Origin: Hyphomicrobiales bacterium
GTDB taxonomy: Bacteria; Pseudomonadota; Alphaproteobacteria; Rhizobiales; Rhizobiaceae
Length of the DNA: 64,000 bases
Reading direction: 5' to 3'
NCBI GenBank assembly: GCA_900469625.1
Contig: UBXV01000019.1
Coordinates: forward strand, 86,265 to 150,264
Part shown: in pieces, positions 1 to 9,419 of the stretch
Layout of the letters: the number at the start of each line of letters is the position of its first letter
Position numbering within the stretch: the first letter of the stretch is position 1
Program-made: the position numbers and the translations under genes
The notes under the pieces: model-generated
The model's database searches: none
Told to the model about the DNA's origin: nothing
Seen by the model: the letters and a program-made list of their open reading frames with translations, nothing else

Positions 1-365
1 TGAAGACGCCGCCGGCCCGCGGCAGCCGCGTCGAGATCTTCAACCAGATGACCGAGACCCACCGGGTGCGTGATCTCGCCGAAATGATCGCCGCAATCTC
101 CGGTTCGCAGATCGCCTGGCTCCCGAACCCGCGCAAGGAAGCGGCGGAGAACGATCTGGTCGTGAAGAATGAAAAGTTCCTGGCGCTCGGCCTTGACCCG
201 ATCCGCCTCAGGGATGGGCTCCTCACAGAGATCGTCGATGTCGCGCGAAAATTTGCCTATCGCGTCGATCGCTCGCGCGTTCCCGCCGTCTCCGCCTGGA
301 CGCGGGACATCGCCGCGCGCATCGACCACGACCCCGAAGGCAAGCGGCTGAAATCCGTTTCATGA
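1..365 (+). CDS. sqdB: UDP-sulfoquinovose synthase, C-terminal part
   Basis: Only the last ~120 residues are inside the window; the reading frame is open from base 3. SqdB makes UDP-sulfoquinovose from UDP-glucose and sulfite, the first committed step of sulfolipid (SQDG) synthesis in the cytoplasm. The visible tail carries the family's C-terminal pattern: a VEIFNQMTE stretch followed by NPRKEAAENDLVVKNEKF and then ALGLDP, as in plant and bacterial SQD1/SqdB. The TGA stop overlaps the ATG of the next gene (ATGA), showing translational coupling with sqdD and sqdC. The NAD-binding Rossmann half lies upstream of the window and cannot be checked. Confidence 0.85.
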   Translation, partial: KTPPARGSRVEIFNQMTETHRVRDLAEMIAAISGSQIAWLPNPRKEAAENDLVVKNEKFLALGLDPIRLRDGLLTEIVDVARKFAYRVDRSRVPAVSAWTRDIAARIDHDPEGKRLKSVS

Positions 366-1225
366 CACCGGCCACCGATCTTGGCGAGGGGTTGCGCCCC
401 TCTTACCCCGCCCGCTCCGACCATGCATTCGTGACACTCGTCACCAACGCCGACTATGCGCTGGGCGCGCGCGCCCTCGCCCGGTCGATCCGCCTGACCA
501 ACACGCCCGCGGATATCGTCGTGCTCCATACCGGCGGTGTCGCGGCAGACGCGCTCGCGCCGCTGCGCGAATTCGGCTGCCGCCTCGTCGAAACGGATTT
601 GCTGCCGCTCTCCGACGGTTTCAACGAACGCCACGCCCGCCGCAACGTCCACGACCAGGTGCCCTTTACCAAGGGTCGCAAGCCGGCATTCCACTCGCCG
701 CTCGACAATTTCTGCAAGCTGCGGCTCTGGCAGCTGACGGCCTATCGCCGCTGCGTGTTCATCGACGCGGACGCCATCGTTCTGAAGAACATCGACCGGC
801 TTTTTCAATATCCGGAGTTTGCCGCAGCGCCGAACGTCTATGAAAGCCTTGCCGATTTTCACCGGCTGAATTCGGGCGTCTTCGTCGCCGAACCGTCGAC
901 GGCGACGTTCGCCGCCATGCTCGACAAGCTCGATGCGCCCGGCGCCTTCTGGCCACGCACCGACCAGACCTTCCTGCAGACATTCTTTCCCGATTGGCAC
1001 GGCCTGCCGGTCACCATGAACATGCTGCAATATGTCTGGTTCAATCTGCCCGAGCTCTGGGACTGGTCGTCGATCTGCATCCTGCACTACCAGTATGAAA
1101 AGCCCTGGGAGCAAGATCATCCCCGCGCCGAACGGCTTCGCCCGTTGATCGATCTGTGGTTTGCCTATCTCTCGGGCGAGGCGATCCCCGACCTGGCAAC
1201 GCTTGCCAATCCGGTGCGGTCATGA
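362..1225 (+). CDS. sqdD: GT8-family glycosyltransferase of sulfolipid synthesis (SqdD)
   Basis: A 287-residue glycogenin-like family 8 glycosyltransferase, expected to help transfer sulfoquinovose from UDP-sulfoquinovose to diacylglycerol at the membrane. The nucleotide-sugar and metal-binding DxD motif is visible as FIDADAIV around residue 137, preceded by the conserved block KLRLWQLTAYRRCVFIDAD and followed by LNSGVFV. In Rhodobacter the order sqdB-sqdD-sqdC is known, and the same order is seen here. Both ends overlap neighbours by four bases (ATGA), so the three genes form one coupled operon. The naming rests on family plus context. Confidence 0.85.
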   Translation: MTPATDLGEGLRPSYPARSDHAFVTLVTNADYALGARALARSIRLTNTPADIVVLHTGGVAADALAPLREFGCRLVETDLLPLSDGFNERHARRNVHDQVPFTKGRKPAFHSPLDNFCKLRLWQLTAYRRCVFIDADAIVLKNIDRLFQYPEFAAAPNVYESLADFHRLNSGVFVAEPSTATFAAMLDKLDAPGAFWPRTDQTFLQTFFPDWHGLPVTMNMLQYVWFNLPELWDWSSICILHYQYEKPWEQDHPRAERLRPLIDLWFAYLSGEAIPDLATLANPVRS

Positions 1226-2112
1226 CGCGCGTTCTCGTCTCGGGCGGCACCGGTTTCGTCGGGCGCTTCATCGTCGAACATCTCCTGGCACGCGGATATG
1301 ACGTGCTCGTCGGCGCTCGCGCCCTGCCCGCGCCCGCCATGTTTTCGAGACCTGTCGCTTTCGTGCCGCTCACGCTCGACCCGGATGTCGACCAGAGCGC
1401 AGCCTTTCGCGGCGTCGACCATTTCGTCCATGCCGCGTTCCAGCATGTCGCCGGCCGTTACCGTGGCGGCGAAGGCGGCGACCCGGAAGGGTTTCGCCGC
1501 GCCAATCTCGATGGCTCCCTCCGCCTGTTCAAGACGGCGCGACATGAGGGCGTGCGGCGGTGCGTCTTCCTGTCGAGCCGCGCCGTCTATGGCGAACAGC
1601 CGCCGGGTGCGGCGCTTCTTGAAGAGACGCCTTGCCATCCGCAAAGCCTTTACGGCGCCCTCAAGCTTGAAGCGGAACAGATGCTATCCGGCTTGGCCAC
1701 CGACGCGTTCGCGACGACGAGCCTGCGCGTCACCGGTGTCTATGGCCCTTGCGGACATGAAGGCGCGCACAAATGGCAGTCGCTTTTCGATGATTACCTT
1801 TCAGGCCGCGCGGTCGAGCCGCGTGCCGGCACCGAAGTCCATGGCGACGACGTGGCCTCTGCCGTTCGCCTCACGCTCGAGGCGCCCGTCGGCGGCCTGA
1901 GTGCGGGCGTCTTCAACGTCTCCGATATCCTCATCGACAACAATGCCATCCTGGCAATCGTTCGCGACCTCACTGGCTGCGGCCATGCGCTTCCGGGCCG
2001 CGCCGCAGTCACGGCCTTCAACGCCATGAATACTGGAAAGATCAAGGCCCTTGGCTGGCAGCCGGGCGGGTTCGGGCGATTGCGCGAAACGATCGGGACA
2101 CTGCTCGCCTGA
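1222..2112 (+). CDS. sqdC: NAD-dependent epimerase/reductase of sulfolipid operon (SqdC-like)
   Basis: A 296-residue extended short-chain dehydrogenase. The N-terminus has the glycine-rich nucleotide-binding loop SGGTGFVGRF. The catalytic pair is visible as SRAVYGE and YGALKLEAE (Tyr-x-x-x-Lys), with an upstream FLSSRA serine motif. I chose the ATG at 1222 because it overlaps the sqdD stop (ATGA) and starts directly before the Rossmann fold; longer in-frame readings run into sqdD. Third position in sqdB-D-C supports a role in SQDG formation, though the exact reaction of SqdC is not settled. Confidence 0.75.
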   Translation: MTRVLVSGGTGFVGRFIVEHLLARGYDVLVGARALPAPAMFSRPVAFVPLTLDPDVDQSAAFRGVDHFVHAAFQHVAGRYRGGEGGDPEGFRRANLDGSLRLFKTARHEGVRRCVFLSSRAVYGEQPPGAALLEETPCHPQSLYGALKLEAEQMLSGLATDAFATTSLRVTGVYGPCGHEGAHKWQSLFDDYLSGRAVEPRAGTEVHGDDVASAVRLTLEAPVGGLSAGVFNVSDILIDNNAILAIVRDLTGCGHALPGRAAVTAFNAMNTGKIKALGWQPGGFGRLRETIGTLLA

Positions 2113-2151
2113 GCCTGGCGGCGCACGGCGATCGGCAGAGACCAACAGAAA

Positions 2152-2178
2152 GGCCCGGCGTCATGCCTGACGCCGGGC
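2152..2178. terminator. Hairpin between sqdC and the convergent membrane-protein gene
   Basis: A 12-bp GC-rich inverted repeat (GGCCCGGCGTCA / TGACGCCGGGCC) with a TGCC loop sits just after sqdC and before the convergent gene ending at 2223. It is placed to stop transcription from both sides. The U-run is weak. Confidence 0.7.
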
Positions 2179-2222
2179 CCCTCCTTCTGGCCACGGGTCA
2201 AACCGACCCGTGATCCCCCAAC

Positions 2223-2891
2223 TCAAGCCACCGAGGGCAACCCCATCATCGGCTCGATCCGCGGTCTCGGCTGTGCGGCAGGCGCCTTGTCACCCGGCAG
2301 GACGAAAAGCAGGCCATGCGAAATCACGATCGCGGTGGCCAACAGCAGCCCATAGGCCATCAGGATTACCGTCATTGGCACGACGAAATTGAGCTGCGGC
2401 AATGCGCCGAGCATCAATGGCACGTACCAGGAGGTCGCCGAAATCGCGCCGGCGATAAGGAAGGTGCTGCGCTGCCGGGTGGACATACCCTCCATCAGCG
2501 AGCGGCCGATCTGTGCTTTCACTTTCGGCAGAATGACCGCATGGATGAAGGCACCATTGATCGTGAGGATGGCGACAATGGTCATCTTCGCCCAGACCTT
2601 TTCATTGCCGAGTTTGATCGGTTCGAAGAAGCCGTAATAGGCGAGGAAGCCGAAGCCGGTAACCCAGAGCAGGATCAGGCCACAATTGACGATTTTCGAC
2701 CCGAAGTGGAACACCGCCCAGTGTTCCCCGGTCACTTTCCCCTTGATGAAGAACCTGACGATCATCAGGTCGAGAACGGTGGCAGCGCCGAGGCCGAGCG
2801 CCAGGCCGATGAAGTGGAGAATGCGTAGACCCGTCCTGAGCGCGGCGACGGGATCGAGGCTCAGCGTGTTGATCAGAAACATGAGACCCAT
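2223..2891 (-). CDS. Conserved inner-membrane protein, function unknown
   Basis: A 222-residue protein with about five or six hydrophobic segments, including ILHFIGLALGLGAATVLDLM, a stretch near residues 70-90 and others at 110-120, 145-165 and 175-195. The first helix pattern (LHFIGLALGLGA) resembles small integral membrane proteins of the DUF2214/DUF6644 kind, but I cannot name the family with certainty. The start at 2891 is supported by AAAAGG eight bases upstream. It is a single-gene unit facing the sqd operon. No catalytic motif was recognised. Confidence 0.7.
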   Translation of the reverse strand: MGLMFLINTLSLDPVAALRTGLRILHFIGLALGLGAATVLDLMIVRFFIKGKVTGEHWAVFHFGSKIVNCGLILLWVTGFGFLAYYGFFEPIKLGNEKVWAKMTIVAILTINGAFIHAVILPKVKAQIGRSLMEGMSTRQRSTFLIAGAISATSWYVPLMLGALPQLNFVVPMTVILMAYGLLLATAIVISHGLLFVLPGDKAPAAQPRPRIEPMMGLPSVA

Positions 2892-3205
2892 GAAAGGTAC
2901 CTTTTCGATATCGCAGGATCACATGGGAATGGCGCCACCCCGATTGGCGCTTTCAAAGCTCCCTCAGACGGAATGAAATCAACGCTGAACTATAATTGCT
3001 TCTGTCTGTCCCAGACGGCACGTGATACTGCAAATGCCCTTGATCGCCCGGCACCCTGTTACTGTCGAAATCGGCTGAAAAGGCGGCGCGGATGTGGTTA
3101 AAATAAGAATACAATAAAGTAGACATATATTATCAACAGATATTCAGTCCCACGCACGGCGATATAGCCAGCCGCATGGGCAACAACGACCGGTAAGCGT
3201 GGCCT
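2892..3205. other. AT-rich intergenic region
   Basis: 314 bases without a gene. The part around 3095-3150 is strikingly AT-rich for this genome (runs such as TTAAAATAAGAATACAATAA and ACATATATTATCAACAG). It probably holds the promoter of the minus-strand membrane-protein gene. No RNA fold or operator was recognised. Confidence 0.5.
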
Positions 3206-4105
3206 CTAACCGACGTCGATGGCAACGATTTCCGGCGGCGAGCCGATCCGGATCGGAAGGTTCGACAGCCCCAATCCGCCCGAAACGATCATGTGGCGAT
3301 CTCCTTCGACGATGTGGCCATAGGCAAAGCGATTGCCGTAGCGCGAAGGGACCAGCGGCGAATAGCCGAAGATCCTGACCTGGCCGCCATGGGTATGGCC
3401 GGCGAGCGTCAGCGCGACACGCTTCGGCACGTCGACGAAGATATCCGGTTCGTGGGCCATCAGGATGATCGGGTCGTCTCCGTCGATACCGGCCAGCGTA
3501 CCCGGCAAGTCGTCCAGTCCGGGGATCATTCCGGATCCGTCAGGCGCCGGGTAGAGCGGTTCCAACTGATCCGCGAGGCCCGCGAGCCAGAAGGCGCGAC
3601 CATCCTTTTCGAGCCGCAGCGCGCGATTGTCGTAAACCGGGATACCGACACCGGCCAGCGCCCGGTGCGCGATTGTCGGTCCGCGTCCTGCCGCCCGGGC
3701 GACCGGATCGTTGATCCAATCATGATTGCCCATGATGGCGTGAACGCCGAGCGGCGCCTTCAGCCGCGCCAGGGCCTCCGCCCAGCGGGTCGGTTCGATA
3801 AAGCCGGTCAGGCGCAGGCTGCTCATGTAATCACCGAGAAGAAGAATGATGTCGCCGCCAAGGGCGCTCGCCTGGTCGCAGATGCCGGCAATCCGGTTGA
3901 CGGGCATCCAGGGCTCGCAGGCATGAATATCGGCGAGCACCACGATCCTGAGCTTCAGCCCTTCCGGCCAGTTGGCGGGCCTGACGGCATAGGCCGTGAC
4001 AAGCGGACGCTGGAGCGGCTCGACCCCCACGGCATAGGCGCTGGTTCCGAACCCGGCCATCACCAATCCACCCAGGAGCTTGAGAAACCCGCGCCGTGCC
4101 AGCAT
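3206..4105 (-). CDS. Tat-exported metallophosphoesterase, copy A
   Basis: A calcineurin-like phosphoesterase of the YkuE/YaeI type, 299 residues from the ATG at 4105, which has AAGGA just upstream. The N-terminus MLARRGFLKLLGG is a twin-arginine export signal followed by a hydrophobic stretch, so the enzyme should act outside the cytoplasmic membrane. The two-metal site is complete: LADIHACEPW, LLGDYMSS, IMGNHDW, LMAHEPDIF and LAGHTHGGQ. It is a paralogue of the next gene; they share most of these blocks nearly word for word. Substrate unknown; YkuE-like enzymes have been linked to cell-wall or lipid phosphates, but that is inference here. Confidence 0.88.
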   Translation of the reverse strand: MLARRGFLKLLGGLVMAGFGTSAYAVGVEPLQRPLVTAYAVRPANWPEGLKLRIVVLADIHACEPWMPVNRIAGICDQASALGGDIILLLGDYMSSLRLTGFIEPTRWAEALARLKAPLGVHAIMGNHDWINDPVARAAGRGPTIAHRALAGVGIPVYDNRALRLEKDGRAFWLAGLADQLEPLYPAPDGSGMIPGLDDLPGTLAGIDGDDPIILMAHEPDIFVDVPKRVALTLAGHTHGGQVRIFGYSPLVPSRYGNRFAYGHIVEGDRHMIVSGGLGLSNLPIRIGSPPEIVAIDVG

Positions 4106-4284
4106 GCACTTTTTCCTTCGATGGATGGGCTTGGAACCGCCCACAACCTGCGACGCGCTGGTGCAGGCAAGAGAAAGCCGCCGCCATCATCGAAGGCAAG
4201 CTTTGTGGCAGGATGATAGCGAGCCGGCAGCCGGGCCGAAATACGTCATTCGGCCGCGCGCCTAAGCCATGCGGCCGGAACCTT

Positions 4285-5187
4285 TCAGCCGAGATCGATG
4301 ACGACGATCTCCGGCGGCACACCGAAGCGCACCGGCGCGATCGAGCAGCCGAGGCCGCCGGAGACGATCAGGCTACGATCGTCCTCGACCATGTGACCAT
4401 AGGCATAACGATCGCCGAAACGGGACGGTACGACGGGCGCATGGCCGAGAAAACGCACCTGCCCGCCATGGGTATGCCCTGAGAGCGTCAAGGCAACGCG
4501 CGAGGGCACTCTCGCAAAAATGTCCGGCTCATGGGCCAGCAGGATCACCGGCGCGTCGTCGTCGACCTGCGCCAGCGTGCCGTCGAGATCGTCGAGGCCC
4601 TGCATATGCTTGCGCATCCACTTCTTGCCCGGCACCAGCGCGAGCTGGTCTTCCAGGCCGGCGAGCCAGAAGCCGAGCCCATCCTTCTCCAGACGGATGG
4701 CTCGGTTGCTATAGACGTTGATGCCGACATCGGCGAGCGCCCTGTGGCCGAAGGTGATCCCGCCGCTGTTCTTCTGCGCGGTCCTGTCCTCCCACCAGTC
4801 GTGATTGCCCATGACCGCATGCACGCCGAGCGGCGCCTCAAGCGTTGCCAGTGCCTTCGACCATTCGCTGGAATGCACGTAGCGCGTCACCAGGTTCATG
4901 CCGGCGGCATAGTCGCCGAGAAGCACTGTGATATCGCCACCCAGCGCATTGGCCTGCCGGCAGATCGAGGCGATGCGATTGGCCGACATCCAGGGTTCGC
5001 AGGCGTGGATATCGGCCAGCGCCACCACGCGCAGTTTTAAGCCGGGGGTCCACCCCGGAGGCGTCAGCGCATAGCGCGTTACGCTCAGCCGCGCGAGCGG
5101 CTCGATGGCAAAGGCGTAGCCCCCGAGCGCCGCCATGCTGGCGATGCCGCCGCCGAGAAACTTCAGAAGCCCGCGGCGGGTGATCAT
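4285..5187 (-). CDS. Tat-exported metallophosphoesterase, copy B
   Basis: A 300-residue paralogue of the neighbouring phosphoesterase. MITRRGLLKFLGG is a twin-arginine signal with a following hydrophobic core. Metal-binding blocks are intact: LADIHACEPWM, LLGDYAAG, VMGNHDWW, LAHEPDIF and LSGHTHGGQ. It begins immediately after the ruvB stop with no gap (start 5187, ruvB stop codon 5188-5190), so it is probably transcribed with ruvCAB. A 179-base spacer separates it from copy A. The tandem arrangement looks like an old duplication followed by divergence. Confidence 0.88.
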   Translation of the reverse strand: MITRRGLLKFLGGGIASMAALGGYAFAIEPLARLSVTRYALTPPGWTPGLKLRVVALADIHACEPWMSANRIASICRQANALGGDITVLLGDYAAGMNLVTRYVHSSEWSKALATLEAPLGVHAVMGNHDWWEDRTAQKNSGGITFGHRALADVGINVYSNRAIRLEKDGLGFWLAGLEDQLALVPGKKWMRKHMQGLDDLDGTLAQVDDDAPVILLAHEPDIFARVPSRVALTLSGHTHGGQVRFLGHAPVVPSRFGDRYAYGHMVEDDRSLIVSGGLGCSIAPVRFGVPPEIVVIDLG

Positions 5188-6228
5188 TCACTCGTCCTCG
5201 AGCGTCAAACGAAACTGGGTCGCCTCGACCTCTTTCGGCGGATTGAGGCCGATATGCTTCCAGGCATTGGCGGTGAGCACACGGCCGCGCGGCGTGCGCT
5301 GGATAAAACCCTGCTGGATCAGATAGGGCTCGATGATGTCTTCGATTGCATCGCGCGGTTCGGAAAGACCGGCGGCAATGGTCTCGATGCCGACAGGCCC
5401 GCCGGCGAAATTCTGCGCGATCATAAACAGATAACGACGGTCGAGCTGGTCGAGCCCCATATTGTCGACGAGCAGCCGCGTCAGCGCCTCGTCGGCGATC
5501 GTCTTCGTCACCGCTTCGGCCCGCGCCACTTCGGCAAAATCGCGCACGCGGCGCAGCAGCCGGCCGGCGATGCGCGGCGTACCGCGGGCGCGCCGCGCAA
5601 TCTCGCGCGCGCCGTCGTCGGTCATGCCGAGCCCCATCAGCCGGGAACCACGGCGCACGATCGATTCCAGTTCCTCGACCGTGTAGAAATTGAGCCGCAC
5701 CGGAATGCCGAAACGGTCGCGCAGCGGCGTCGTCAGCAGCCCGAGGCGCGTGGTCGCCGCAACCAGCGTGAACTTCGACAGGTCGATCTTCACCGATCGC
5801 GCCGCCGGCCCCTCGCCGATGATGAGGTCGAGCTGAAAATCTTCCATCGCCGGATAGAGGATTTCCTCGACCGCCGGATTGAGCCGGTGGATTTCGTCGA
5901 TGAAGAGCACGTCGCGCTCTTCCAGATTGGTGAGCAATGCAGCCAGATCGCCCGCCTTGGCGATGACAGGTCCCGAAGTCGAACGGAAATTGACGCCCAG
6001 TTCCTTGGCCATGATCTGCGCCAGCGTCGTCTTGCCCAGGCCGGGTGGGCCCACGAACAACACGTGGTCGAGCGCCTCGCCGCGGTTCTTCGCCGCCTCG
6101 ATGAAGATCTTCAGGTTGGCGCGCGCCTCCGCCTGGCCGGTAAACTCGTCCAGCGACTGCGGACGCATGGTCGCATCGAGATCCTCGCCGCGCTTATCCG
6201 GCGTTATCAGGCGTGCGGCATCAGTCAT
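5188..6228 (-). CDS. ruvB: Holliday junction branch migration ATPase RuvB
   Basis: A 346-residue AAA+ motor that drives branch migration of Holliday junctions with RuvA. Walker A is GPPGLGKTT (about residue 60) and Walker B is LFIDEIHRL; the sensor stretch [11 protein letters not shown] and the winged-helix region RTPRGRVLT follow. I used the ATG at 6228 (MTDAARLI), which gives the usual RuvB length; an upstream ATG adds 11 atypical residues. It is the last gene of ruvC-ruvA-ruvB, with an 87-base gap after ruvA. Confidence 0.97.
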   Translation of the reverse strand: MTDAARLITPDKRGEDLDATMRPQSLDEFTGQAEARANLKIFIEAAKNRGEALDHVLFVGPPGLGKTTLAQIMAKELGVNFRSTSGPVIAKAGDLAALLTNLEERDVLFIDEIHRLNPAVEEILYPAMEDFQLDLIIGEGPAARSVKIDLSKFTLVAATTRLGLLTTPLRDRFGIPVRLNFYTVEELESIVRRGSRLMGLGMTDDGAREIARRARGTPRIAGRLLRRVRDFAEVARAEAVTKTIADEALTRLLVDNMGLDQLDRRYLFMIAQNFAGGPVGIETIAAGLSEPRDAIEDIIEPYLIQQGFIQRTPRGRVLTANAWKHIGLNPPKEVEATQFRLTLEDE

Positions 6229-6315
6229 CCATCCGTTCCAATCGATCGGGCATTCGTGCACATGGTGTCAAAGAATATGGCCGTTTTGCATCGGCCGGCC
6301 CGACAAGGCAAGCGG

Positions 6316-6933
6316 TCATCGCGCCAATTCCTTGAGACCGAGCCGGATCAGCTTGGCACTGTCGGCATCCTCGCCGGCGTTCTTCAGCGCCGCGGCGACC
6401 GCATTTGCCGCCTGGTCGCGCGAGTAGCCGAGATTGGTCAGCGCCGACACGGCATCGGAAACCGGTGCCGAGGCAACGCCCTCGCCCAGTTCCTGCTTGA
6501 GGCCGATCGTACCCGACATCTCGCCGGCAAAGGCAGGCGCCTTGTTCTTCAGTTCGGTGACGATGCGCACGGCCACCTTCGGGCCGACGCCCGGCGCGCG
6601 CGACACGGAGGTCTTGTCCTGCAGCGCGATGGCGTTTGCAAGTTCGCCCGGCGTCAGTGTCGACAGAAGCGCAAGCGCCACTTTGGAGCCAACCCCCTGC
6701 ACGCTTTGCAGCAGGCGGAACCACTCGCGCTCCAGCGCCGTCAGGAAGCCGAACAGCTTCAACTGGTCCTCGCGCACATAGGTCTCGATGAACAGCACCG
6801 CCGCCTCCCCCGCAGAGCCGAGCTTCGACAGTGTCCGCGCCGAACAATGGGCGACATAGCCGACGCCATGCACGTCGAGAACGACGTGATCCTCGCCGAT
6901 TTCGTCGATAGTACCCTTCAATTTGCCGATCAT
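6316..6933 (-). CDS. ruvA: Holliday junction DNA-binding protein RuvA
   Basis: A 205-residue tetrameric junction-binding protein. It starts with [13 protein letters not shown] and has the OB-fold and the two helix-hairpin-helix motifs ([18 protein letters not shown] and [16 protein letters not shown]). The C-terminal domain III that contacts RuvB ends in [17 protein letters not shown]. The start at 6933 matches the family; an upstream in-frame ATG would add 16 residues not seen in RuvA. It lies 72 bases downstream of ruvC. Confidence 0.97.
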   Translation of the reverse strand: MIGKLKGTIDEIGEDHVVLDVHGVGYVAHCSARTLSKLGSAGEAAVLFIETYVREDQLKLFGFLTALEREWFRLLQSVQGVGSKVALALLSTLTPGELANAIALQDKTSVSRAPGVGPKVAVRIVTELKNKAPAFAGEMSGTIGLKQELGEGVASAPVSDAVSALTNLGYSRDQAANAVAAALKNAGEDADSAKLIRLGLKELAR

Positions 6934-7005
6934 GTGGCGTCGTCTCTCGTGGATGGATTGCGGGACGGTCGAACCGACCATCGGAAATTAACGGTGGAAG
7001 CGCAA

Positions 7006-7518
7006 CTACCCCATCAGCGCCGCGAGCCGGCTCGTCACCGACAGGCGGTTGTGCGCATGGCAGATAGCGATCGCCAGCGCGTCGGCCGCGTCGTTGCCCT
7101 TGAACTCGGCCTTCGGCATCAGCACCTTCAGCATCATGTGGATCTGCTGCTTTTCGCCGTGACCGACGCCGATGACGGCCTTCTTGACGGCGTTCGGCGC
7201 GTATTCGGCAACCCGCAATCCGGCGCGTGCCGGCACCAGCATGGCGATGCCGCGCGCCTGGCCGAGTTTCAGCGTCGCCGTCGCGTCCTTGTTGACGAAG
7301 GTCTGCTCCACGGCCGCCTCGTGCGGCTGGTAGCTATGCACCACTTCGGCAAGACCGTCATGCAGCTGGCATAGCCGCGAAGCGAGATCCATGTCTCCGT
7401 CCGAGGTCACGGTGCCTGAGGCTACGAACCGCAGCGAATTGCCGAGCGTCTCGATGATGCCCCAGCCGGTACGGCGAAGGCCCGGATCGATGCCGATGAT
7501 GCGAATCGTGGTCTGCAT
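7006..7518 (-). CDS. ruvC: Crossover junction endodeoxyribonuclease RuvC
   Basis: A 170-residue resolvase that cuts Holliday junctions. The first catalytic Asp is in [12 protein letters not shown], the Glu in [12 protein letters not shown], and the acidic C-terminal pair in [16 protein letters not shown]. The start at 7518 ([13 protein letters not shown]) gives the normal length. It leads the ruvCAB operon. A sequence resembling the alphaproteobacterial LexA box lies 46 bases upstream. Confidence 0.97.
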   Translation of the reverse strand: MQTTIRIIGIDPGLRRTGWGIIETLGNSLRFVASGTVTSDGDMDLASRLCQLHDGLAEVVHSYQPHEAAVEQTFVNKDATATLKLGQARGIAMLVPARAGLRVAEYAPNAVKKAVIGVGHGEKQQIHMMLKVLMPKAEFKGNDAADALAIAICHAHNRLSVTSRLAALMG

Positions 7519-7563
7519 GAATTTCACCCTATGCTGCGTGTCGGGACGCTGCCAGCAAAAAGT

Positions 7564-7578
7564 GAACAAAACAAAAAC
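7564..7578 (-). promoter_or_regulatory. Possible LexA (SOS) box upstream of ruvC
   Basis: Read towards ruvC the site is GTTT-N7-GTTC, one base off the GTTC-N7-GTTC box known for alphaproteobacterial LexA. It lies in the ruvC promoter region. ruvCAB is a usual SOS target. The mismatch and the low-complexity surroundings keep confidence low. Confidence 0.35.
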
Positions 7579-7689
7579 ATCCACATGGCGCGGCCGCCGC
7601 TCCCAGAAAACGTACCCGCCGCTCTTGGATTGAGGAATTTTGACCTTACATAGGTCGTCAATCAATTTCGCTCAACAAAGGCCTTGCTC

Positions 7690-8691
7690 ATGGCGTCGTT
7701 CTCCGTCCTCGATCTCTCCCCGATCACCGAAGGCGGCAGTGTCGCCCAGTCGCTGGAAAACTCCAGGCTCCTGGCGCAGGCGGCCGAAGAAAACGGCTAC
7801 AAGCGCTTCTGGCTCGCCGAGCATCACGGCATGAAGGGCATCGCCAGTGCCGCGACCTCGATCGTCATCTCCCATGTGGCCGCCGGCACGAAGACGATCC
7901 GCGTCGGCTCCGGCGGCATCATGCTGCCGAACCATTCGCCGCTGGTGATCGCCGAGCAGTTCGGCACGCTCGCCGCGCTCTATCCCGGCCGTATCGATCT
8001 CGGCCTTGGGCGCGCGCCCGGCACCGACATGCGCACCGCCCAGGCGCTCCGGCGCAACATGGAGGCGAGCGCCAACAACTTTCCCAACGACGTGGTCGAG
8101 CTGCAGGCACTGCTCGGGCCTGCAGCCGACAATCAGGCGATCATCGCGGTGCCAGGCGCCGATACCAACGTGCCGATCTGGTTGCTGGGCTCCAGCCACT
8201 ATAGCGCCCACCTTGCCGGCATGCTCGGCCTGCCCTTCGCGTTCGCCTCGCATTTCGCCCCGGACATGCTGCTGTCAGCGCTCGAAATCTATCGTGAACG
8301 CTTCACGCCGTCGGAGACGCTGGCCAAGCCGCATGTGATGGTCGGCGTCATGGGTGTGGCAGCTGAAACCGACGAAGAAGCGAACTATCTCTTCACCTCC
8401 ATGCAGCAATCCTTCGTCGCGCTGCGCCGCAACGCCCGCGGCCGCTTCCCCGCGCCCGTCGCATCGATGGATGGCCTGTGGAGTTCGGATGAAAAGATCT
8501 TCGTCGACCACGCGATGTCCTATGCCATCGTTGGTGGACCGGAAACGATCCGCCGCAAGATCGGGACGTTCCTCGAGCAGACGAAAGCCGACGAACTGAT
8601 TATCTCCATGCCGATCTTCGACATGGACGCACGGCTCAAATCGCTGCGGCTCTTTGCCGAGGCGCAGCAGCAGCTTTCAAAGGCGGCGTAG
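7690..8691 (+). CDS. LLM-class flavin-dependent oxidoreductase (luciferase-like)
   Basis: A 333-residue bacterial luciferase-like monooxygenase, an FMN-dependent TIM barrel. Typical blocks are [59 protein letters not shown] (two adjacent conserved segments) and a C-terminal MVGGPE-like loop. I prefer the ATG at 7690 because AAAGG is eight bases upstream; a TTG two codons earlier is too close to it. The substrate cannot be told. It is converging with the HAD gene, only four bases apart. Confidence 0.88.
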   Translation: MASFSVLDLSPITEGGSVAQSLENSRLLAQAAEENGYKRFWLAEHHGMKGIASAATSIVISHVAAGTKTIRVGSGGIMLPNHSPLVIAEQFGTLAALYPGRIDLGLGRAPGTDMRTAQALRRNMEASANNFPNDVVELQALLGPAADNQAIIAVPGADTNVPIWLLGSSHYSAHLAGMLGLPFAFASHFAPDMLLSALEIYRERFTPSETLAKPHVMVGVMGVAAETDEEANYLFTSMQQSFVALRRNARGRFPAPVASMDGLWSSDEKIFVDHAMSYAIVGGPETIRRKIGTFLEQTKADELIISMPIFDMDARLKSLRLFAEAQQQLSKAA

Positions 8692-8695
8692 CCGG

Positions 8696-9331
8696 CTAGC
8701 CCTTGCCGGCGCGAAAGGCCGGCATGATCTCGTCCATGCGATCGAAGAAGCGATCCGGCCCGAGCGTTTTCAGGAACGTGGGGTCGGCGTAGCCCCAGCC
8801 GACGGCACCGGCGGCGATCCGCGCCGTGCGGGCGGCCTCGATGTCGCGCGCCTCGTCGCCGATCGCAAGCATGCGCGACGGATCGATGCCGGCGAACTTG
8901 ACCACCTTCTTGAAATGCTGCGCCTTGCCGAAGAGCGTGGCGCCGCATTCGAACACATCGATCGCGGCTGCGGTCTCGCCCAACGCCTTGCGAATGGCCG
9001 CCTCGCCATTCGAACTGACGACCGCGATGCCGACGCCCGCCGACTTCAGCTCGGCCAGCATCTCCGGCACGCCGGTGAAAAGCCGGATCGCATCTGACCG
9101 GCCAGCCATCTCCTGGCGCATGAACGTCGCGATCCGCGGCAGCTTCCACATCGGCACGCCCAGGTGGGCGATGATCTCGCGACTGCCCATGGCGCGCAGC
9201 CCCTTGAACTCCTCGACGGACAGCTGGCGAAATCCAAAGCGCGCCGCGGCGACGTTGCTGGCCGCCATGAACCACTCCGCCGTGTCGGCAAGCGTGCCGT
9301 CGAAGTCGAAGATCGCGAACTCGTATGTCAT
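8696..9331 (-). CDS. HAD-family phosphatase (phosphoglycolate phosphatase-like)
   Basis: A 211-residue haloacid-dehalogenase hydrolase. Motif I is FDFDGTLADT with the nucleophile Asp, motif II the Ser in VVSSNGE, motif III the Lys region FKKVVKFAG, and motif IV IGDEARDIEAA. The alpha-helical cap between motif I and II is of the Gph/PGP type. The substrate is uncertain, as is usual for this family. It stands alone, converging with the monooxygenase gene. Confidence 0.85.
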   Translation of the reverse strand: MTYEFAIFDFDGTLADTAEWFMAASNVAAARFGFRQLSVEEFKGLRAMGSREIIAHLGVPMWKLPRIATFMRQEMAGRSDAIRLFTGVPEMLAELKSAGVGIAVVSSNGEAAIRKALGETAAAIDVFECGATLFGKAQHFKKVVKFAGIDPSRMLAIGDEARDIEAARTARIAAGAVGWGYADPTFLKTLGPDRFFDRMDEIMPAFRAGKG

Positions 9332-9357
9332 CGGCGGCGCCCTATCGGAGATACCAA

Positions 9358-9387
9358 AGAAAAACCCGTGCCCTCACGGACACGGGT
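9358..9387 (-). terminator. Rho-independent terminator of yebC
   Basis: On the minus strand a 10-bp stem, ACCCGTGTCC/GGGCACGGGT (one T-G pair), with a GTGA loop is followed by TTTTTC. It lies about 30 bases after the yebC stop. Confidence 0.8.
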
Positions 9388-9419
9388 AGATCAATACCTG
9401 CAAAACGGAAAGATCCGGA

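Noticed and set aside
257..1120. A 287-codon minus-strand frame opposite sqdD
   Set aside because: The plus strand has the GT8 DxD motif and ATGA coupling on both sides; the minus frame has nothing recognisable.
5254..7374. A 706-codon plus-strand open frame opposite ruvBAC
   Set aside because: It mirrors ruvB, ruvA and ruvC, whose motifs are unmistakable. High GC makes long antisense frames common; the translation is His/Arg/Gln-rich without domain patterns.
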